Assembly: GCA_946887085.1 (NCBI GenBank)
Contig: CAMPKG010000036.1
Location: forward strand, 1-15,388
Origin: an uncultured Sphingobacteriales bacterium
GTDB lineage: Bacteria; Bacteroidota; Bacteroidia; Chitinophagales; Chitinophagaceae
Length of the DNA stretch: 15,388 nt
Direction of reading: 5' to 3'
Shown here: piece by piece, positions 1-7,007 of the stretch
Layout of the letters: every line of letters begins with the position of its first letter
How positions within the stretch are numbered: the first letter of the stretch is position 1
Translations under genes and position numbers: made by a program
The notes under the pieces: model-generated
The model's database searches: none
What the model saw: the letters and a program-made list of their open reading frames with translations, nothing else
Told to the model about the DNA's origin: nothing

Positions 1-54
1 CGGCATACGAGATGTAGAGAGGTCTCGTGGGCTCGGAATGTGTATAAGAGACAG
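1..54. other. Untrimmed Illumina Nextera P7 adapter (artefact)
   Basis: Not genomic. Positions 1-13 match the 3' end of the Illumina P7 oligo (ends ACGAGAT). Positions 14-21 (GTAGAGAG) are an 8-base i7 index, which from memory is the reverse complement of Nextera N707. Positions 22-36 (GTCTCGTGGGCTCGG) are the Nextera read-2 handle, and 37-54 are the Tn5 mosaic end (ends AAGAGACAG) lacking one G of the usual 19 bases. Genome sequence starts at 55. The order P7, index, handle, mosaic end, insert is what read-through of short library fragments leaves at a contig end. No promoter or gene should be called here. Confidence 0.98.
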
Positions 55-245
55 TAGCAGGCCTTCGGGGTGAGTTTGGTTTGTTATATTGGATAGGCAC
101 TGCTTTCTATATGGGGCTGTTGATCTATCAGCATATGCTGGTGAAGCCAAACGACCTGAGTAAAGTGAACATGGCCTTTGCAAACACCAACGGTATTGCC
201 AGTGTCGTGTTCGCTGTATTCACCATTCTTTCATTGATACTTTAA
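55..245 (+). CDS. ubiA: UbiA-family polyprenyltransferase, C-terminal fragment
   Basis: Partial gene: only the last 62 codons and a TAA stop are present, because the contig begins here behind an adapter. The visible protein ends with a YQHMLVKPNDLSKVNMAFA block, then NTNGIASVVFAVFTILSLIL. This is the conserved C-terminal end of 4-hydroxybenzoate-polyprenyltransferase-like membrane proteins (UbiA, or MqnP of the futalosine menaquinone route). Two hydrophobic segments (codons roughly 5-27 and 46-62) would be the last two membrane helices. The enzyme prenylates an aromatic acid in the inner membrane during quinone synthesis. In Bacteroidota the product would be menaquinone, so MqnP is the likelier role, but the substrate-binding Asp motifs lie outside the window. 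The gap to dapB is 8 bp, which suggests cotranscription. Confidence 0.85.
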
Positions 246-253
246 TTACAATT

Positions 254-976
254 ATGAAAATAGCGTTGATCGGTTACGGAAAAATGGGACAGGCTATTGA
301 AGAGATAGCCACCGGGCGCGGACATGAGATAATAATGCGTATACGCTCGGGCAACAGGCATGAAATGACGCCTGAGAACCTGAGGCGGGCCGATGTAGCC
401 ATTGAGTTTACCAATCCTGAAGCTGCAAGAAAGAATGTGATGGATTGCCTTAATGCCGGGCTGGGCGTAGTTTGCGGCACCACGGGATGGAATGAGGGGC
501 TGAACAACGCCAAGATGAAAGCAATAGATAACGGCGTTTCGTTCTTACATGCTTCCAACTTCAGTGTGGGCGTCAATATTTTCTTTGAAGTGAATAAGCT
601 GCTGGCTTCATTGATGAACGATCGGCCTGATTACGATATCAGCATTGAAGAAACACACCACACGCAGAAGAAAGACGCGCCGAGTGGTACTGCTATCACA
701 CTGGCAGAGCAGGTACTCGAAAATATCGACCGTAAAAGACACTGGGCAAAAGAAAAAGCGAATTCGGCAGATGAGTTTCCCATCATCGCTCATCGCATTG
801 AAAATGTCCCCGGCACACACAACGTAAAATATTCTTCACGTATCGACGATATCGAGATCATTCATACAGCACACAACCGCGAGGGCTTTGCGCTAGGCGC
901 CGTATTAGCGGCAGAATTCATTGCCGGCAAACAAGGTGTGTTCACTATGAAAGATGTGTTGGGCATTAATAAATAA
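254..976 (+). CDS. dapB: 4-hydroxy-tetrahydrodipicolinate reductase
   Basis: DapB reduces 4-hydroxy-tetrahydrodipicolinate with NAD(P)H in the diaminopimelate/lysine pathway, in the cytoplasm. The protein has 240 residues, shorter than the about 270 of E. coli DapB but normal for Bacteroidota. The N-terminal Rossmann fold shows the nucleotide loop G7-Y-G-K-M-G12. CGTTGW lies at 74-79. The C-terminal substrate domain carries the family signature E133-THH-136 with K140 and DAPSGTA at 141-147; the His pair and Lys belong to the active site and SGT binds the substrate carboxylates. The ATG at 254 puts the first Rossmann strand at residues 2-6, so no other start is needed. There is no Shine-Dalgarno, only A/T-rich sequence. 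It follows the UbiA-type gene by 8 bp and probably shares its message. No defect is seen. Confidence 0.97.
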   Translation: MKIALIGYGKMGQAIEEIATGRGHEIIMRIRSGNRHEMTPENLRRADVAIEFTNPEAARKNVMDCLNAGLGVVCGTTGWNEGLNNAKMKAIDNGVSFLHASNFSVGVNIFFEVNKLLASLMNDRPDYDISIEETHHTQKKDAPSGTAITLAEQVLENIDRKRHWAKEKANSADEFPIIAHRIENVPGTHNVKYSSRIDDIEIIHTAHNREGFALGAVLAAEFIAGKQGVFTMKDVLGINK

Positions 977-1042
977 CCCCAATCGCGTTAAAACGAAACA
1001 ACAGGTTCTAAATAACTTCAGCCTTAGCTAATTTTTTATACA

Positions 1043-3202
1043 ATGCACACAAACAGATCAACAGCTATCCTTACTGCCCTACTGCTTGCAGGCTCCGCAG
1101 CCGTCGCCCAGAAAAAGCAGTTCACCATGGCCGAAGCTACCAATGGCATGGCCACGACGCTGGCGCCAAAGGGTTTGCGTCAACCTAGCTGGGAGCCGGG
1201 CACTGTAAAGCTCTACCAGTCGGTAAAGGATGGCAGCTATGAGGCATGGACATCAACTGGCTTCAACTCAGGTATTGTTGATACCCTGTTCGATCTGAAA
1301 GCATTGAATAATTCAGCCTTCGGCAAAAACAAGCTAAAAGCCATACCTGCTATGCACTGGCTGTCGAAAGGCGTGGCCTATTTCATAGATGGCACTGAGA
1401 TAAAGATCGGCACGAAGACTGCCACGGGATTTTCATGGAATACCTGGTTAACCTTGCCCGAAAATGCAGAGAATATAACTCTTGATAAGAGCAGGAATAT
1501 CGCCTACACTATCGACAACAACTTATGGTTGGTAACACGCGATAAAAAAACAATTGCCATCACATCCGACAACAACAAGGACATTGTCAATGGCCAATCC
1601 GTTCACCGCAATGAATTTGGCATTGAGGGCGGTATTTTCTTCTCACCCGAAGGCAACTACCTCGCATACTACCGCATGGACGAAAGCATGGTTGCTGACT
1701 ATCCTATCATCAACTGGCTGGAAACACCTGCCGTGTCAAAGAACATCAAATATCCGATGGCTGGCGGCACATCGCACCAGGTAACGCTGCATGTGTACAA
1801 TATCACCACGGGCAAAACTACACAGCTGCAAACGGACGGAGAAAAAGATGGCTATCTGACAAGTGTAAGCTGGAATCCGAACGAGAAATACATGTATGTC
1901 GGTTTGCTCAACCGCGATCAAAACCACCTGCGCCTCAACGAATACGAGATACGCAACGGCAGCAAAACAAAAACATTGTTCGAGGAAACCGACAAAGAAT
2001 TCGTTGAGCCGCTCAATCCATTGACCTTCCTGCCCGAGAGCAATGAAAGGTTCATTTGGCAGAGCCAGCGCGATGGCTATATGCACTTGTACCTTTATAA
2101 TACTAACGGTAAACTGATTCGCCAGCTTACCAAAGGAAAATGGATAGTGAATGAATTGCTTGGCTTCAACAAAGAAGAGAACCAGGTGATCATCACCGCA
2201 TCTAAAGACTCGCCGCTGGAGAAACACGGTTATACCGTGAACTGGAACACTGGATCGATGAACAAGATAACTGGTGACGAAGGTGTGCACACCATTCTGC
2301 CAAATGAGAGCGGCAGGATGATACTGGACGTGTACAGCAATGCTAAAGTTGCCAAGCGCTCCGTTATCAGGTCAACTACCAGCAACTACATGAAGATATT
2401 GCTGGATGCACCTAACACGCTGGCAGACTACGACCGACCGAAAGTGCAGAATATCCAGTTGAAGGCCGACGACGGTACACCGCTGTACGGCAAACTCATC
2501 TACCCAACCAATTTCAACGCGCATCGGAAATATCCCGTTATCGTTTACCTGTATAACGGCCCACACGTACAACTGATACGCAACAGCTTTCCTGAAAGCG
2601 GTAACCTTTGGTATGAATACCTGGCACAGCGTGGTTATGTTGTATTCAGCATGGACGGTCGCGGCAGTGCTAACCGCGGTTCTGCTTTTGAGCAGGCCAT
2701 ATTCCGTAACCTTGGCACCAATGAAATGAGCGATCAGCTGAAAGGTGTTGAGTATCTAAAGTCATTACCTTTTATTGATGCAAACCGTATGGGAGTGCAC
2801 GGTTGGAGCTATGGTGGTTTTATGACCACCTCGCTGATGCTGCATCACCCCGGTGTTTTTAAAGCAGCAGTGGCAGGTGGCCCGGTTATGGACTGGAGCA
2901 TGTACGAAGTGATGTACACTGAGCGTTATATGGACACTCCGGAAAAAAATCCGGAAGGTTATAAAAACTCTGCACTGTTCGATAAAGTGAAAAACCTGAA
3001 AGGAAAACTGATGCTGATACATGGCACTGACGATAATGTGGTAGTTTGGCAGCATTCTATCAAGTTCCTGAAAAGTGCAGTAGATAACGGCGTGCAGGTT
3101 GATTATTTTGTATATCCCAGCTATGAGCATAATGTACGCGGCAAAGACCGTGTGCACCTGATGCAAAAGATCACCGACTACTTTGACTTGCATCTGAAAT
3201 AA
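1043..3202 (+). CDS. Secreted S9B dipeptidyl-peptidase IV-like serine protease
   Basis: Prolyl-oligopeptidase-clan exopeptidase, expected to remove N-terminal dipeptides (typically X-Pro) in the periplasm during peptide use. The 719-residue protein starts with a signal peptide (about 1-22, ending AVA before Q23). A beta-propeller (DPP IV N-terminal region, about 95-465) and an alpha/beta-hydrolase S9 domain (about 490-719) follow. The nucleophile is S589 in GWSYGG. The charge-relay Asp is in the pair D663-D664 (HGTDDNVV) and the His is H696 (SYEHNV). A GPHVQL oxyanion-side motif precedes them. The propeller has HRNEFGIEGG at 188-197, where DPP IV enzymes carry the Glu pair that binds the substrate amino terminus; here the Glu residues are E191 and E195, so the exact dipeptidase specificity is inferred. 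The next gene starts 23 bp downstream, so the two are probably cotranscribed. A 66-bp gap separates it from dapB. Confidence 0.93.
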   Translation: MHTNRSTAILTALLLAGSAAVAQKKQFTMAEATNGMATTLAPKGLRQPSWEPGTVKLYQSVKDGSYEAWTSTGFNSGIVDTLFDLKALNNSAFGKNKLKAIPAMHWLSKGVAYFIDGTEIKIGTKTATGFSWNTWLTLPENAENITLDKSRNIAYTIDNNLWLVTRDKKTIAITSDNNKDIVNGQSVHRNEFGIEGGIFFSPEGNYLAYYRMDESMVADYPIINWLETPAVSKNIKYPMAGGTSHQVTLHVYNITTGKTTQLQTDGEKDGYLTSVSWNPNEKYMYVGLLNRDQNHLRLNEYEIRNGSKTKTLFEETDKEFVEPLNPLTFLPESNERFIWQSQRDGYMHLYLYNTNGKLIRQLTKGKWIVNELLGFNKEENQVIITASKDSPLEKHGYTVNWNTGSMNKITGDEGVHTILPNESGRMILDVYSNAKVAKRSVIRSTTSNYMKILLDAPNTLADYDRPKVQNIQLKADDGTPLYGKLIYPTNFNAHRKYPVIVYLYNGPHVQLIRNSFPESGNLWYEYLAQRGYVVFSMDGRGSANRGSAFEQAIFRNLGTNEMSDQLKGVEYLKSLPFIDANRMGVHGWSYGGFMTTSLMLHHPGVFKAAVAGGPVMDWSMYEVMYTERYMDTPEKNPEGYKNSALFDKVKNLKGKLMLIHGTDDNVVVWQHSIKFLKSAVDNGVQVDYFVYPSYEHNVRGKDRVHLMQKITDYFDLHLK

Positions 3203-3225
3203 GAAAACGCCGCGAAGGGAAGAAC

Positions 3226-4269
3226 ATGAGAACTGTATTGATCGTATTGGCATTGATGGTGTCGCTGGCCGTTAACGGCCAGGGTGAATATTTTAACACA
3301 CCGGAGTTCTGGCAGAAACTGAAGCTAGAGAAAAGCAGTGCAGTTCCGCCGGCAGATCCTGATACGGCTATCATAGTCGTCAGCAACCGTGCTACGCAAA
3401 CCGATAAGCTTCGCTTTATGAGCGAAGTGCGCGACGGAATGCAGGTGCGTTACTTCTACGTATATGCACAGAACGAAGTATGGCATGTATTGCCCGTCAC
3501 CAATCTGGAGACTGCGATACAATACATGCCAAACAAAAACCGAAACTGGGTGGTTTATACAGAAGGCATGGGTAAAATATTCACTACCGACCTGTACCGT
3601 GCTATGAGCCTCGCAGGGCAGTACAATGTAAATGTGATACTAATGGATTACCCCAGCATCACTACTACGAAAAGCAGGTTGGGCAACTACTATTTCGCAC
3701 TAGAGAATGCACGTAAGGCATACGAGGATTTTGTACCGGTGTTCGCTAAAATAAAACGGTTGCGTGCAGAACGTAAATTGGGTACCGGCAAGCTTAGCCT
3801 GTTCTTTCATAGCATGGGTAATAACGTGGTAACCGAAACTGTAAAGAACGGCGAATTGAACAAACTAAATGACCTGGTATGGGTGGACAATCTTATCTTG
3901 AACGCACCTTGTGTAAACCAGACAGGTCATGTAGACCTGCTCAACAAAGTTTCATTTGCAAAGCAGATCTACATCCACTACAACCCTGAAGATAAAGTAT
4001 TAAAAGGAGCACACTTCCTCAGTGGTCACCGGCAGCTGGGTGAAAAAGTAGATATACCAGTCGTGATGAAAGCGAAATATATCAACTTCAATATTCTCAC
4101 AGGAGAAGGCCACAGCAATTTCTTATCCCTGATCGGAAGAGACCCGGCAACGCAATCAGCCATAAGGCACTACAATACATTACTTCAAGGCGATACAGTT
4201 GATCTGAACGATTACAACAGGTATAAGCCTACGGCTTACAAAAGTATAGGCTGGGATATTTTGCCTTAG
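3226..4269 (+). CDS. Secreted alpha/beta-hydrolase-fold protein, function unknown
   Basis: A 347-residue protein with an N-terminal signal peptide (about 1-18, hydrophobic core VLIVLALMVSLAV), so probably periplasmic. The rest resembles the uncharacterised DUF900-type alpha/beta hydrolases. A nucleophile elbow FFHSMGNN places Ser at 196, NPEDKV gives a candidate acid at D256, and GEGHSNF gives a candidate His at 296, in the right order for a catalytic triad. The elbow reads F-H-S-M-G, so the first Gly of the classical GxSxG is replaced by Phe. An earlier segment with IIVVSNR (about 49-55) may be the first core strand. The start is preceded by a purine run GAAGGGAAG, rare in this window. It lies 23 bp after the DPP IV-like protease, so it may act on the same secreted substrates. 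Its TAG stop overlaps the kdsA stop on the other strand. The substrate cannot be told from sequence. Confidence 0.8.
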   Translation: MRTVLIVLALMVSLAVNGQGEYFNTPEFWQKLKLEKSSAVPPADPDTAIIVVSNRATQTDKLRFMSEVRDGMQVRYFYVYAQNEVWHVLPVTNLETAIQYMPNKNRNWVVYTEGMGKIFTTDLYRAMSLAGQYNVNVILMDYPSITTTKSRLGNYYFALENARKAYEDFVPVFAKIKRLRAERKLGTGKLSLFFHSMGNNVVTETVKNGELNKLNDLVWVDNLILNAPCVNQTGHVDLLNKVSFAKQIYIHYNPEDKVLKGAHFLSGHRQLGEKVDIPVVMKAKYINFNILTGEGHSNFLSLIGRDPATQSAIRHYNTLLQGDTVDLNDYNRYKPTAYKSIGWDILP

Positions 4270-5093
4270 AGTGTATTCACTACCTGCCTGATCTTCACCA
4301 GTTTTTCGAGCAGGCCTTCCAGCAAATCAAGACGCAGCATATTGGCGCCGTCCGACTTTGCTTTTGCTGGTTCGGGATGTGTTTCAATGAACAGGCCATC
4401 TGCACCAACAACAATACCTGCGCGCGCAATCGTTTCTATCATTGCCGGGTTACCGCCCGTCACACCGCTGGTCTGGTTAGGCTGCTGCAGCGAGTGCGTG
4501 CAGTCAAGTACTACAGGGACGTTCATCGCTTTCATCGCAGGTATGCCACGATAGTCGACGATGAGGTCATGATAGCCGAATGTGGTACCGCGGTCTGTAA
4601 GTATGATATTTTCATTTCCGCTCTGGCGCAGCTTATCCACCGCAAACTGCATTGCTTGAGGACTAAGGAACTGGCCTTTCTTTACGTTTACCACCTTACC
4701 TGTAGCTGCAGCTGCAACCAGTATATCTGTTTGTCGGCAAAGGAAAGCTGGTATCTGGAGCACATCCACATACTCAGCCGCCATCGCAGCTTCCGAAGCA
4801 TCGTGTATGTCAGTAACTACAGGAACTTTAAACGCATCACGAACTTTAGCAAGCAACTTCAGCGCTTTCTCATCACCAATACCAGTAAAGCTGTCCAGCC
4901 TTGTGCGGTTGGCCTTGCGATAAGAGGATTTGAAAATATATGGGATCTGCAAACGCTGGCAGATGCCAATCACTTTCTCGGCCGTCTGCATGATCACTTC
5001 TTCGTTCTCTACTACACATGGCCCCGCCATGAGGAAGAAGTTATCCGCATTAATATTTTGTCCGGCAAAAAGCTTCTCAGAAAAATTCAACAT
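4266..5093 (-). CDS. kdsA: 3-deoxy-8-phosphooctulonate (Kdo-8-P) synthase
   Basis: KdsA condenses phosphoenolpyruvate with arabinose 5-phosphate to Kdo-8-phosphate for the lipopolysaccharide inner core, in the cytoplasm. The 275 residues form one TIM barrel. Diagnostic blocks are LMAGPC at 21-26, SSYRKANRTR at 56-65 (KANRT separates Kdo-8-P synthase from DAHP synthase), TDRGTTFGYHDL at 166-177, THSLQQPNQTSGVTGG at 199-214 and ETHPEP at 237-242. C26, H200, E237 and D248 match the metal ligands of metal-dependent (Aquifex-type) enzymes, where E. coli KdsA has Asn at the Cys site; this class assignment is by motif. The ATG overlaps the stop of the upstream DUF3857 gene by one base (TAATG), so translation is probably coupled and kdsA is the last gene of that operon. 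Confidence 0.97.
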   Translation of the reverse strand: MLNFSEKLFAGQNINADNFFLMAGPCVVENEEVIMQTAEKVIGICQRLQIPYIFKSSYRKANRTRLDSFTGIGDEKALKLLAKVRDAFKVPVVTDIHDASEAAMAAEYVDVLQIPAFLCRQTDILVAAAATGKVVNVKKGQFLSPQAMQFAVDKLRQSGNENIILTDRGTTFGYHDLIVDYRGIPAMKAMNVPVVLDCTHSLQQPNQTSGVTGGNPAMIETIARAGIVVGADGLFIETHPEPAKAKSDGANMLRLDLLEGLLEKLVKIRQVVNTL

Positions 5094-7006
5094 TATATTT
5101 TCTTTGCCACGATCCTTTGATCAGATGTTCTTCCTACTGCATCCAACCATTTAACATAGTCGGAATAAAGACCTGCGCGATAAACACCTTTATTCTGTAG
5201 AAATCGTCGTTCTATGAAAACTTTGTTCCCTGACCTGGTGAATGAACAATAGAACCTGCCGAATGGATGCGAACTAGATACCGGTTCCGGCAGCGATTCA
5301 ATTTCGTAACCCTCTGGGATAACGACCTCAAAGCTATCACAAATATTCATAGAATTCGGCAAGTAAAAATCAGTTTTCCGGTTGTCAACTATTTCCCGCT
5401 CCTGTAAGTTCAGCGGATTAAGATCATAGTCAAAAAAAGTATACTCACCTGTTGCCGAAACCATGCTATTGGCCGACAGGTAGACCTCTTCAGTCAGCTG
5501 CAGATTCTGCGGTAATTCTATTTTTTTATAATTAAAGCTATTCAATTTATAACCCGGCAGCCTGAATCTGCCCTCCGTGAATTTCCGGACCTCGCTTTCC
5601 GGCTTTAGGTCAATGTTCCTGGCCACGCTCATCGCTAAACTGCCGCAAAGTTGATTTTGCATAGTGATCTCTGCAATGCCATCTTTAGTATATAATCCTT
5701 TTGCCTTCCTGTTGGCAATGTTATACATGGTGTCGTACACTGGGGTATGGATAACTGCTCCGCCATTTTCACTTACGAGCAACACGTCCCGGTCTGCCGT
5801 AAAATCACCAAGGTAGTTGGCCGGGAGATCTTTGCTGGTGCATTCAAGCCACACAGTATCTTTAGGATAAGGAGCACACAGTATTACATGATTAAAAGAA
5901 TGAGCGTATGGAAAATCTCGCTGGAGCGGGAATGACAGTTCCCTTCCGGCCATCACCAATGCTGGGTATGCTTCGATACTTGCCGCACGCAAAAGTGCCA
6001 TCATATAGTTTGAAAGAGCTTTGCAATCACCATATTGATTCTTAGCCAGGAAATTGGCATCGAGCGTCTGCCATCCGCCTATACCTATTTCAACTGCTAC
6101 GTAACGCATATTGCTTTGCATATACTTATACAAAAGCGCGATTTTACCACGGCGATCAGGAACGGAAGACGATATCTCACGCACTTTGGCCTTAATATCT
6201 TCCGGCAGCTCGTCCCTTCCCTTGTTCAGTTCGTAAAAAAACTTCCCGAAATCGCCCCATGTACGAAGACTGCCTTTGTAATTGCCCAATGAAAAATCAG
6301 AAAGCGAGAGAAATATTGATGGTACAGCGGTTTCCGGCTCATACGCTAGTGTTTCTTCCTTGTTTGCCGCTATGCCGCTTACCGTCCACGAATATTCTTT
6401 CTTTTTATCGCCTGAAATAAAAACGGGCTTTGCAGTAAGGTTAAATTCCCTGTGGAAAAGCTCAATATTGGCGGGAATTTTTATCTCCAATTTAGCACTG
6501 ACAACGGCTACATCAGATGCAGGCCGCGCTACAAATCTGGGTAGACTAAAGGTGTTATTGTATTTAGTTAAAACAGTATACTCGATGGTATACGGATAGT
6601 CGTTTATGTCCGGATAGTATTCCTCCAACTTATAGTCGTCGTAGTATGCGATCATCAAACTACTTGCAGAGCGCTTTCTAAAATCGCTTCGTTTTACCTT
6701 TTTTATGGATTTCCCGTCTTTATCAAATATTTCCGCTGAGATCTTGCTGACCTCCTTCATCTGGGAGTAACCTTCCCGCCATGCGGAATAAGGTTTTGCT
6801 TTTTTGTTCAATATAGTGATCGCGCACTTTTCTCTCACCACAACGTTGTCCAGCTCCTTCACTTCAATTTCCAGGTCGTAGGAACGTATAACAGCGTTTG
6901 CATCCTTCAGCATTTTTTTATCGATGCTGTCAATATGATACGATTCGGCAGACGCCGTATAACACAAAACGCAAAACAGAAATGCTGCACAGAATCTCCA
7001 CACCAT
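5093..7006 (-). CDS. DUF3857 / transglutaminase-like exported protein, catalytic Cys present
   Basis: A 637-residue exported protein: signal peptide about 1-20 (hydrophobic core AAFLFCVLC, ending TASA), a DUF3857 region (about 40-225), a transglutaminase-like papain-fold core (about 285-395) and a C-terminal beta domain (about 540-625). The core keeps C328 (QYGDCKALS) and H373 (SFNHVIL). The third position is E388 in WLECTS, where classical transglutaminases have Asp; from memory WLECTS is common in this family. Family function is unknown: the fold suggests a periplasmic peptidase or amide-bond enzyme, which is inference. The gene begins 1 bp after the stop of its paralogue (TGA-T-ATG), and its TAA overlaps the kdsA ATG, so it is the middle gene of a coupled three-gene operon. 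The two paralogues probably act on a common envelope target. Confidence 0.88.
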   Translation of the reverse strand: MVWRFCAAFLFCVLCYTASAESYHIDSIDKKMLKDANAVIRSYDLEIEVKELDNVVVREKCAITILNKKAKPYSAWREGYSQMKEVSKISAEIFDKDGKSIKKVKRSDFRKRSASSLMIAYYDDYKLEEYYPDINDYPYTIEYTVLTKYNNTFSLPRFVARPASDVAVVSAKLEIKIPANIELFHREFNLTAKPVFISGDKKKEYSWTVSGIAANKEETLAYEPETAVPSIFLSLSDFSLGNYKGSLRTWGDFGKFFYELNKGRDELPEDIKAKVREISSSVPDRRGKIALLYKYMQSNMRYVAVEIGIGGWQTLDANFLAKNQYGDCKALSNYMMALLRAASIEAYPALVMAGRELSFPLQRDFPYAHSFNHVILCAPYPKDTVWLECTSKDLPANYLGDFTADRDVLLVSENGGAVIHTPVYDTMYNIANRKAKGLYTKDGIAEITMQNQLCGSLAMSVARNIDLKPESEVRKFTEGRFRLPGYKLNSFNYKKIELPQNLQLTEEVYLSANSMVSATGEYTFFDYDLNPLNLQEREIVDNRKTDFYLPNSMNICDSFEVVIPEGYEIESLPEPVSSSHPFGRFYCSFTRSGNKVFIERRFLQNKGVYRAGLYSDYVKWLDAVGRTSDQRIVAKKI

Positions 7007-7007
7007 A

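Noticed and set aside
37..54. Transposon end or integration site at the left edge
   Set aside because: The sequence is the engineered Tn5 mosaic end inside a Nextera adapter, so it is a library artefact and not a natural mobile element.
1029..1036. TAATTTTT as the -7 box of a promoter for the DPP IV-like gene
   Set aside because: It is only 6 bases before the ATG and has no TTTG-like box at the required distance upstream.
4224..4238. Inverted repeat TAAGCC-TAC-GGCTTA near the end of the hydrolase-like gene as a terminator
   Set aside because: It is inside the coding region, only 6 bp long, and has no T-run on either strand.
4377..5120. A 247-codon open frame on the plus strand opposite kdsA
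   Set aside because: It is Cys- and His-rich with no recognisable domain, and it lies fully opposite a gene with every KdsA signature. It is a shadow frame.
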